A DNA stretch of 5,295 nucleotides from Methanomassiliicoccales archaeon (GTDB lineage Archaea > Thermoplasmatota > Thermoplasmata > Methanomassiliicoccales > JACIVX01), in assembly GCA_024464195.1 (NCBI GenBank), contig JANHAK010000101.1, forward strand, positions 1 through 5,295. The letters are read 5' to 3'. A program made the position numbers and the translations under genes. Shown here piece by piece: positions 1 through 4,792 of this stretch. Numbering within the stretch: position 1 is the first letter of the stretch; each line of letters starts with the position of its first letter. Below the pieces are notes generated by a model. That model did not search any database, was not told the DNA's origin, and worked only from the letters and a program-made list of their open reading frames with translations.

Positions 1-388
1 TGATATCTCATACTTATTCTTGCTCCCCTGGGGAGTCTCGACAATAACATTCACGATTCTGGGAGGATCTCGGCCGGACGGCACCATTTTCCAAAGAGAC
101 AATAGAAACACCTTCCATATTCTTGCACTGATAAGTGTAAAAACAACCTTGGGATATTTTTAAATTCTTATGAGAAAAGAAATTGGAGGGGCTCATTTGA
201 CACAATTTTTTGATAAGTGGATACGGATGTATTGAGTCCAAATAGGAGAATCGTCTAAAAAAATGATAAGAAATCCGTGGACGAAAGAAAAGTTCGCACA
301 TTTATTGAATTCTTCTTAATAAGATTCAAATACGGAAATGCTTGATACGGCAAACACTCTTGATTCCAGGCGATAGAGAGGGACTCCG
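1..388. other. Left intergenic stretch, no supported gene
   Basis: I see no convincing gene, tRNA or repeat array here. Positions 23-35 form a GC-rich odd palindrome (CTCCCC-T-GGGGAG) that could fold as a 5-bp hairpin with a three-base loop. A strong Shine-Dalgarno-like GGAGGGG at 185-191 lies five bases before a TTG at 197. That reading frame stops at a TGA after 12 codons (233-235), then stays open for 27 more codons to a TAA at 317-319. The same frame is also open from the left edge to a TAA at 161-163. This could be a decayed gene or chance. The other open frames have low-complexity, Ser/Phe/Arg/Cys-rich translations that resemble no family. The right end (about 330-388) is the promoter and leader region of the antiporter gene. 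Confidence 0.5.
333..347 (+). promoter_or_regulatory. Possible archaeal promoter of the antiporter gene
   Basis: CGGAAA (333-338) could serve as a BRE and the following TGCTTGATA (339-347) as a weak TATA-like box. A transcript start about 25 bases downstream would fall near 368, leaving a leader of about 20 bases that contains the ribosome site at 376-382. A second AT-rich candidate, TTCTTAATAAG, lies at 311-321. Neither is a strong match, so the choice between them is inference. Confidence 0.25.
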
Positions 389-1594
389 TTGATTGATCTG
401 ATCTTGTTCCAGCTATTTGTTCTCGTTCTCATGGCAAGAATATTTGCCTTGCTTTTTGAGTCCATAAAAATCCCACCCCTCGTTGGCGAAATCCTTGCTG
501 GAATTATTATTGGAAATACATTTCTCTATAGTTTCCTTCATCTCGAAACAGACATCGAAGTCCTTCGTGTTTTCTCAGAGTTGGGAGTCATTTTCCTTCT
601 GTTCACGATCGGTCTCGAAACACCTTTTAGTGAACTGAAAAGAGTGGGGCGGACATCGACCCTCGTTGCTATATTGGGCGTTGTATTTCCCTTCGCTTTC
701 GGCTATCTTTTGATTATTTCACTTGGGCATCCTCAGGTGGAGGCACTTTTCATCGGGGCAGCAATGGTCGCAACGAGTGTTGGAATAACGGCACGAGTAA
801 TCAAAGATATGGGACTTACACATTCTATCGAGGCCAGGGTAATCATCGGAGCAGCTGTTATAGATGACATTCTTGGAATGGTGGTTCTTGCGATTGTAAG
901 CGGCATTGCAGTCGGCGGTACGCTCAACATCATCGATACCCTCGTTGTGGCTGTCCTCGCTGTACTTTTCGTTCTGGCTGTCATTTATGTAGGCACGGGC
1001 TTGTTGCCTAGGGCGAGAAACAAAGTGAAAGCCAAGAAAAGAACAGGACGAAGTTCACTAATTAAATTCGGTTCAAGTCCCCTTGCATTGGCACTCGTCC
1101 TCTGCTTTGGCTTATCCGCACTTGCATCATACATTGGTCTTGCAGCAATCATAGGCGCATTTCTTGCAGGTATGGTTTTCGCTGAATTCAGTGACACCAT
1201 GCCGGTCGCTGAAAAATTCGAACCGATCAACGAGTTTCTTGTTCCTTTCTTTTTCCTTTATATTGGTATATCCGTCAAGATCGGGTCATTTGCTGAAGTC
1301 GCGATACTCTCACTAGCCATAACCGCACTGGCAATCGTCACGAAATTTATCGGGTGCGGACTTGGAGCATATAAATTGGGAAGGAAGTCCGCGACGGTGA
1401 TTGGGGTTGGTATGTCACCGAGGGGGGAAGTCGGGCTCATTGTCGCGTCAGTGGGTTTGGGCATTGGCTCAATTTCTTCAGCTATGTTTTCTGTCGTCGT
1501 CGCTATGTCTCTTTTGACAACGTTGATTGCGCCTCCATTGCTTACTTACACTTTCAGGCGCACGGCGAGTGGCAAATCTATGAAATTTTCTTAA
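389..1594 (+). CDS. CPA2-family cation:proton antiporter (Kef/NapA-type)
   Basis: This is an integral membrane antiporter that exchanges Na+ (or K+) for H+ across the cytoplasmic membrane, for pH and salt balance. The 401-residue product is almost wholly hydrophobic, with about 12-13 membrane segments. Family marks are visible: PPLVGEILAGIIIG (29-42) after the first helix, LFTIGLE near 71-77, the unwound-helix motif ATSVGITARV (128-137), the paired ion-binding aspartates D159-D160 in VIDDILG, and SPRGEVGL (343-350) near the C-terminus. A basic loop lies at about 208-223. The length matches transporter-only members; there is no C-terminal RCK/TrkA-N domain, so nucleotide gating as in KefB/KefC is unlikely. 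The start is TTG, supported by GAGAGGG at 376-382 six bases upstream. The next in-frame ATG (431) would remove most of helix 1. Ion specificity cannot be read from sequence. It converges on the next gene and shows no operon partner. Confidence 0.93.
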   Translation: MIDLILFQLFVLVLMARIFALLFESIKIPPLVGEILAGIIIGNTFLYSFLHLETDIEVLRVFSELGVIFLLFTIGLETPFSELKRVGRTSTLVAILGVVFPFAFGYLLIISLGHPQVEALFIGAAMVATSVGITARVIKDMGLTHSIEARVIIGAAVIDDILGMVVLAIVSGIAVGGTLNIIDTLVVAVLAVLFVLAVIYVGTGLLPRARNKVKAKKRTGRSSLIKFGSSPLALALVLCFGLSALASYIGLAAIIGAFLAGMVFAEFSDTMPVAEKFEPINEFLVPFFFLYIGISVKIGSFAEVAILSLAITALAIVTKFIGCGLGAYKLGRKSATVIGVGMSPRGEVGLIVASVGLGIGSISSAMFSVVVAMSLLTTLIAPPLLTYTFRRTASGKSMKFS

Positions 1595-1599
1595 CAAAT

Positions 1600-1613
1600 G
1601 GAAGAAAAAGAGA
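1600..1613 (-). terminator. Possible T-rich terminator of the hydroxyacid dehydrogenase gene
   Basis: Read on the minus strand this is TCTCTTTTTCTTCC, a pyrimidine tract with five consecutive T about 70 bases past the stop codon of the minus-strand gene. Archaeal termination needs only T-rich tracts. One tract of five is weak evidence. No comparable T-run is seen on the plus strand just after the antiporter stop. Confidence 0.25.
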
Positions 1614-1624
1614 TGAATGAGGAA

Positions 1625-1637
1625 ACTCCGTTGATTG
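1625..1637 (+). repeat. Second copy of a 13-base motif from the antiporter start region
   Basis: ACTCCGTTGATTG occurs here and at 383-395, where it spans the antiporter's TTG start. Both copies follow a purine-rich GAGG-like stretch, so this copy looks like a translation start, but its frame stops after five codons. It also overlaps a 5-bp hairpin, TCCGT/ACGGA (1627-1631 with 1639-1643). It could be a remnant of a duplicated gene start or chance. Confidence 0.4.
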
Positions 1638-1682
1638 GACGGAAATGAACGCAGGTTCTAGAAGTATTGCAAGAATAGAAAG

Positions 1683-2639
1683 TCACTGCAAATATTCTAA
1701 TGGAATTTTGTTGATCGGATTGCCTTTCTTATATGATTTTATCGTCTCAATTGTCGTCTGGACAATTCGTTGCAAGGTTTCCCTTGTGTAGAAAGCAGAA
1801 TGAGGAGTGATGATGATATTGGGAGTGTCTAGTAAAACATCACGTTCAGGATGCATTTCGTCTTCCAAAACGTCGATGCCTGCTCCCCACAAATGACCTG
1901 ATTCAAGTGCATCCTTGAGCGCTTGGCTATCGACGACCCCGCCTCGTGATGCATTGATTAAAATGCTTCCCTTCTTCATCTTGGCAATCGTATCCTTGTT
2001 GATCAGATGATAAGTGCTCGGTGTCAGCGGAATGTGCAGAGTAACGAAATCACTAGTTGAAAGGAGTTCCTCTAAAGTGAGATAAGGAAATCCATATTTG
2101 GCTTGAAGCGACTTGTTCTCGTAGACATCATAAGCGACGATTTTCATCCCAAACCCAGATGCAATGCTCATCACCGCCGCTCCGATCTTCCCTGTCCCTA
2201 CGACTCCAAGCGTTTTTCCTTTGAGCTCAAGTCCTAGAAACTGCTCAAAATCAAACTTCTTTCTTTCCTTGACATAAGTGTCAGCCGCTGGGATTTTTCG
2301 CGCCACAGCAAGCAATAGCGCAAAAACGTGCTCCGCAACGACATGAGAACCATAGTCAGGGATATGGCATACAGTTAATCCTTTGCTCAATGCATATTTC
2401 GCTGCAATGTGATCGAAGCCGACGCTCCGGGTAATGATGAGACGAAGATCTGGAAGGGCATCAATAATTTCTTCTGTTACTCTTGAATAGATGAAAACTG
2501 AAAGAATCTCAGCTCCTCTTGCTGCGTTAATGAGCTCTCTCCCGTTCAAGGGACGATCATAAATGATTACCTCATCATCTCGAAAGGTTTCCTTAATTTC
2601 TTCTACATCGCTCTTGAGCTCAGTGAACACAATCCTCAT
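1683..2639 (-). CDS. D-isomer-specific 2-hydroxyacid dehydrogenase (D-lactate dehydrogenase-like)
   Basis: This is a cytosolic NAD(H)-dependent enzyme interconverting a 2-oxo acid and a D-2-hydroxy acid. The 318-residue product has the normal family length and two-domain order. The N-terminal catalytic part carries TRSVGFDHI (70-78). The hinge helix VAEHVFALLLAVAR spans about 101-114. The Rossmann motif VGTGKIG is at 147-153, with D171 ending the second strand, which suggests NAD over NADP. The catalytic triad is present: R232 (NASRGG), E261 (DVLEDE) and H280 (TPHSA). HIPLTPSTYHLIN (202-214) is most like the D-lactate dehydrogenase branch, but glyoxylate/hydroxypyruvate or other 2-oxo acids are possible. 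I chose ATG at 2639 because a GTGGGGA ribosome site precedes it by six bases and would lie inside the coding region if the upstream TTG at 2657 were used. It is divergent from the SDR gene, so shared control is possible. Confidence 0.94.
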   Translation of the reverse strand: MRIVFTELKSDVEEIKETFRDDEVIIYDRPLNGRELINAARGAEILSVFIYSRVTEEIIDALPDLRLIITRSVGFDHIAAKYALSKGLTVCHIPDYGSHVVAEHVFALLLAVARKIPAADTYVKERKKFDFEQFLGLELKGKTLGVVGTGKIGAAVMSIASGFGMKIVAYDVYENKSLQAKYGFPYLTLEELLSTSDFVTLHIPLTPSTYHLINKDTIAKMKKGSILINASRGGVVDSQALKDALESGHLWGAGIDVLEDEMHPERDVLLDTPNIIITPHSAFYTRETLQRIVQTTIETIKSYKKGNPINKIPLEYLQ

Positions 2640-2675
2640 GTTTATCCCCACAAACAATAGTGAACCATGAAGGCA

Positions 2676-2685
2676 ATAAATTTAT
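2676..2685 (-). promoter_or_regulatory. TATA-like box of the hydroxyacid dehydrogenase gene
   Basis: The perfect AT palindrome ATAAATTTAT, preceded on the minus strand by the purine-rich GAGTGAG, fits an archaeal TATA box. A start about 25 bases downstream would fall near 2654, giving a leader of about 15 bases that contains the ribosome site at 2644-2651. That start would exclude the TTG at 2657 from the message, which agrees with the ATG chosen for this gene. Confidence 0.45.
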
Positions 2686-2751
2686 CTCACTCAAAATCTA
2701 AAAGACGTAAAGAGCAAAAAAAATCTATGGAAAATCAGCCTCTGGAAATTT

Positions 2752-2771
2752 GATATTAACACCACAATATC
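2752..2771. promoter_or_regulatory. Inverted repeat GATATT-N8-AATATC, operator-like
   Basis: Two perfect 6-base arms (2752-2757 and 2766-2771) are separated by eight bases, putting their centres 14 bases apart. It lies in the divergent promoter region. Its left arm overlaps an alternative BRE/TATA-like stretch for the SDR gene, GGAAA at 2744-2748 followed by TTTGATATT. It could be a regulator site or chance in AT-rich DNA. Confidence 0.25.
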
Positions 2772-2775
2772 TAGT

Positions 2776-2792
2776 TAATAAAAGTTTTATTA
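2776..2792. promoter_or_regulatory. Perfect 17-bp AT palindrome over the likely SDR TATA box
   Basis: TAATAAAA-G-TTTTATTA is a perfect inverted repeat with 8-base arms around one central base. The right half (2785-2792) is a credible TATA box, with the purine run AATAAAAG in front of it. A transcript start about 25 bases on would lie near 2815. A leader of about 25 bases then reaches the ATG at 2841 and carries GGAAG at 2828-2832. The site could be the core promoter alone or also a repressor site that blocks TBP. Confidence 0.4.
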
Positions 2793-2840
2793 TTTTATCA
2801 AGGAATAGTTATAGAGTTGGATAAGTTGGAAGTGTTGGAT

Positions 2841-3608
2841 ATGCGGGTGGATGAATTATTTGATCTTTCAGGTAGAGTTTCAGTCGTAACAGGTGGCTCA
2901 ATGGGTCTTGGATTTCAAATGGCAACTGCTTTGGCAGAAGCTGGTTCATCTATCGTCCTCTGCGCTCGCAATTATAATAAATGCGCAGAGGCGGCGACCA
3001 TTATCGCGAAGCTCGGTGTCGAGACGCTTGCTGTTAGCTGTGATGTTCGGTTTCGAAAAGACGTTCGCAATCTGGTTATGAGAGCCCTTGAAAAATTCGG
3101 GAGAATTGATGTCTTAGTAAATAGCGCGGGAACTGCATGGGCCGCCCCACCAGAAAAGATGAAAATTGCTGATTGGCAAAAAGTAATCGATGTCAATCTG
3201 ACAGGAACGTTCATATGCTGCCAGGAAGTAGGAAAAGTGATGATAAGAAATAAAAAAGGGAGCATCATTAATGTTAGCTCAGTCCTGAGTTCAGTTGGTA
3301 ACAGAATCATTGATTGTATCAACTACTCAGCATCAAAGGGAGGAGTTGATGCGCTTACAAGAGATCTTGCTGTTAAATGGGCCCCATTCAATATTCGCGT
3401 CAACGCGATCGCCCCTGGCTTCTTCAAAACACATTTGACCACATCCGTTATCGAACGAAGGGGTAATGAGATCATCAACCTGACACCCGCTGCGCGCATA
3501 GGCGGAGATGATGATTTAAAAGGACCTGTCGTCTTTCTAGCTTCTGACGCTTCAAAATTCGTGACAGGACAGGTAATTGCCGTAGACGGTGGATATTCGA
3601 TCATGTGA
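2841..3608 (+). CDS. Classical short-chain dehydrogenase/reductase (SDR), gluconate 5-dehydrogenase/FabG-like
   Basis: This is a cytosolic NAD(P)-dependent oxidoreductase acting on a carbonyl or alcohol group of a small substrate. The product is 255 residues, the usual classical SDR length. It shows the TGGSMGLG cofactor motif (17-24), R43 after the second strand (suggesting NADP), CDV with D69, NSAG (94-97), N119 in DVNL, serines S146/S147, the active-site YSASK (Y162, K166), APGFF (191-195) and the C-terminal FVTGQVIAVDGGY. The opening MRVDELFDLSGRVSVVTGG and the APGFF-KTHLT segment resemble the gluconate 5-dehydrogenase-like branch, but the substrate is not determinable. I chose ATG at 2841, eight bases after GGAAG. 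A TTG at 2817 would add eight residues that family members normally lack and has a poorly spaced AGGA (2801-2804). It is divergent from the hydroxyacid dehydrogenase, with the deacetylase 90 bases downstream. Confidence 0.93.
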   Translation: MRVDELFDLSGRVSVVTGGSMGLGFQMATALAEAGSSIVLCARNYNKCAEAATIIAKLGVETLAVSCDVRFRKDVRNLVMRALEKFGRIDVLVNSAGTAWAAPPEKMKIADWQKVIDVNLTGTFICCQEVGKVMIRNKKGSIINVSSVLSSVGNRIIDCINYSASKGGVDALTRDLAVKWAPFNIRVNAIAPGFFKTHLTTSVIERRGNEIINLTPAARIGGDDDLKGPVVFLASDASKFVTGQVIAVDGGYSIM

Positions 3609-3652
3609 TTCGATTCGATTTTGGAATGTGAATCAGTGCCTAAATGAGGGAC

Positions 3653-3667
3653 GCGAAATAAATTAAA
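3653..3667 (+). promoter_or_regulatory. Archaeal-type promoter of the deacetylase gene
   Basis: GCGAAA (3653-3658) fits a BRE and TAAATTAAA (3659-3667) a TATA box. A start about 25 bases past the box centre falls near 3688, giving a leader of about ten bases that contains GGTGA at 3690-3694, four bases before the ATG. This spacing is the best archaeal-style promoter in the window. It suggests the deacetylase can be transcribed independently of the SDR gene 90 bases upstream. Confidence 0.5.
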
Positions 3668-3698
3668 CCATAGAACAATACGCCTCAACGGTGAAACA

Positions 3699-4532
3699 AT
3701 GTGGAAAAACAATGCTAAATGTGCTGTTTGCTTGACTTTTGATTGTGACAGTGACATCTCCTGGAAAAACATCATGAGAAGAACAGGAGCAGTCAAAGAA
3801 GGGGAGCCATTTAGTCCTGTAGTTCTCTCACAAGGTCAATACGAAGTCAACGTTGCGATTCCGAGGATACTCAAGTTCTTAGATAAGCACGAACTGAAAG
3901 GATGTTTTTTTGTTCCAGGCATGCTGGCAGAAGATCAACCCGGACTTGTCAAAGATATCGATAGAAAAGGACATGAGATCGGGCACCATGGCTATTCGCA
4001 TCTCAATCCGGCTCGACTCACACCTGAACAGGAAATGCAAGAGCTTGAAAAAGGTCTTAGAGCTTTGGAAGGGTTGCTCGATAAAAAACCCAAAGGTTAT
4101 CGTGCGCCAGCGTTCGATCTTTCACCACGAACCCTCGAATATCTATGCAATCTTGGATTCTTATATGAAAGCAGTATGATGGCTTGGGACATCCCTTATA
4201 TACACTATGTTAGGGAAAAGAAACTCGTCGAAATCCCGTTCAACTGGCTCACAGTTGATTGGACCTACTTTGCATTTAACTTTTTCCCGCCACTTGAATA
4301 TCAAAGTGGCATTTCAAGCCAAGAGGAAGTATTGGAGATATGGACAGAGGAATTCGAGGGATTATACGATGAAAGAGGGTTGTTCACACTCGTCATGCAT
4401 CCTCAGGCGATCGGAAGGGCATCGAGAATGAGAATGCTTGACCGCCTAATCAATCACATCAAGAAGAAAAATGGAGTTTGGATTACTACACCATCTCAAA
4501 TTGCAGAATATTGGCTTGAGACATATCCATGA
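3699..4532 (+). CDS. Cytosolic polysaccharide deacetylase-family hydrolase (CE4, HpPgdA/PuuE-like)
   Basis: This is a metal-dependent hydrolase of the NodB/CE4 fold that cleaves an amide, imide or ureide C-N bond. The 277-residue product shows the family motifs in order: TFDCD (13-17, with base/metal aspartates D15 and D17), GHEIGHHGYSH (91-101, metal ligands H97 and H101), GYRAPAFDLSP (133-143, with R135), VEIPFNW (177-183) and LVMHPQ (231-236, catalytic H234). The order and wording match the Helicobacter PgdA-like group, which also resembles allantoinase PuuE and bacterial cyclic imide hydrolases. There is no signal peptide or membrane segment, so it is likely cytosolic and a small soluble substrate is more likely than a cell-wall polymer. 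The ATG start is set by GGTGA four bases upstream. It lies downstream of the SDR gene and has its own promoter and a clear T-rich terminator. The exact substrate is unknown. Confidence 0.92.
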   Translation: MWKNNAKCAVCLTFDCDSDISWKNIMRRTGAVKEGEPFSPVVLSQGQYEVNVAIPRILKFLDKHELKGCFFVPGMLAEDQPGLVKDIDRKGHEIGHHGYSHLNPARLTPEQEMQELEKGLRALEGLLDKKPKGYRAPAFDLSPRTLEYLCNLGFLYESSMMAWDIPYIHYVREKKLVEIPFNWLTVDWTYFAFNFFPPLEYQSGISSQEEVLEIWTEEFEGLYDERGLFTLVMHPQAIGRASRMRMLDRLINHIKKKNGVWITTPSQIAEYWLETYP

Positions 4533-4568
4533 TATTTTTTCTCCTTAGATTTTTGTCTTCCTTTTTTT
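4533..4568 (+). terminator. Multiple oligo-T archaeal-type terminator
   Basis: Directly after the deacetylase stop there are three T tracts: six T (4535-4540), five T (4550-4554) and seven T (4562-4568), with no strong hairpin before them. Runs of oligo-T without a hairpin are the known form of archaeal intrinsic termination. It ends the deacetylase transcript and separates it from gldA. Confidence 0.6.
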
Positions 4569-4677
4569 GGCGTGCAAGAAACTCTAAAAAACTTCCATAG
4601 ACAAATCTGAAGGAAGCTTTTGATTTCGCATTAAGAGGGATTTTAGAACTTGCATTCAAAACATGCACTTTAGCAAT

Positions 4678-4694
4678 CCGAAAGTTACTAATAT
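4678..4694 (+). promoter_or_regulatory. Possible promoter of the glycerol dehydrogenase gene
   Basis: CCGAAAG (4678-4684) could be a BRE and TTACTAATAT (4685-4694) a TATA-like box. A start about 25 bases past the centre would fall near 4715, just before the stem-loop at 4719-4769. An alternative TATA-like CTTATATT lies at 4704-4711 but would start the message inside the stem-loop. Confidence 0.35.
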
Positions 4695-4718
4695 CTTGTT
4701 TCTCTTATATTCTGAAGA

Positions 4719-4769
4719 GGAAAGTTATCAGCCTGATGAGAAATTTTGAAGGCTGAGAGAAAACTTTCC
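4719..4769 (+). promoter_or_regulatory. Nested stem-loop in the leader of the glycerol dehydrogenase gene
   Basis: Two perfect stems are nested. The outer stem is GGAAAGTT (4719-4726) with AACTTTCC (4762-4769), 8 bp. The inner stem is TCAGCCT (4728-4734) with AGGCTGA (4750-4756), 7 bp. They are joined by an asymmetric internal loop (A4727 opposite 4757-4761) and capped by a 15-base loop. The element ends ten bases before the GGGGGAG ribosome site at 4780-4786 and has no T run after it, so it is not a simple terminator. It could be a regulatory leader RNA or, as DNA, a binding site. I recognise no known riboswitch class. Confidence 0.45.
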
Positions 4770-4792
4770 AGAAGTAACAGGGGGAGAAAAAG

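Noticed and set aside
23..35. CTCCCC-T-GGGGAG palindrome
   Set aside because: Only one copy, not placed at a promoter or followed by a T tract; no tRNA or known RNA fold fits around it.
2..163. Plus-strand frame open from the left edge to TAA at 161, as a C-terminal gene fragment
   Set aside because: 53 codons without family-like features; too short and without homology signal to call a partial gene.
233..235. In-frame TGA as a selenocysteine codon
   Set aside because: No recognisable selenoprotein family and no downstream SECIS-like structure identified; a decayed frame or chance is simpler.
14..301. 95-residue minus-strand open frame in the left region
   Set aside because: The translation is rich in Ser, Phe, Arg and Cys with no recognisable domain, the upstream ribosome site is weak, and it overlaps the antiporter-proximal noncoding region. 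Likely chance.
733..1464. Minus-strand open frames inside the antiporter gene
   Set aside because: Antisense shadows of a well-supported membrane protein gene, with low-complexity Ala/Thr/Ser/Pro-rich translations.
2817..2840. TTG at 2817 as the SDR start
   Set aside because: Ribosome site spacing is poor and the extra eight residues precede the usual family N-terminus; kept as an alternative only.
3606..3635. TGATTC/GAATCA inverted repeat and small ATTCG tandem at the SDR stop
   Set aside because: Six-base arms 18 bases apart with no T run after them; too weak to call a terminator or operator.
4587..4621. Imperfect inverted repeat (CTTCC/GGAAG with flanking A/T pairs) after the deacetylase
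   Set aside because: Only five GC-containing pairs, one mismatch and a 15-base loop; the oligo-T tracts upstream already explain termination.
4486..4668. 60-residue minus-strand open frame overlapping the deacetylase end
   Set aside because: Overlaps the real gene and the oligo-T terminator; lysine-rich, no family resemblance and no clear ribosome site.
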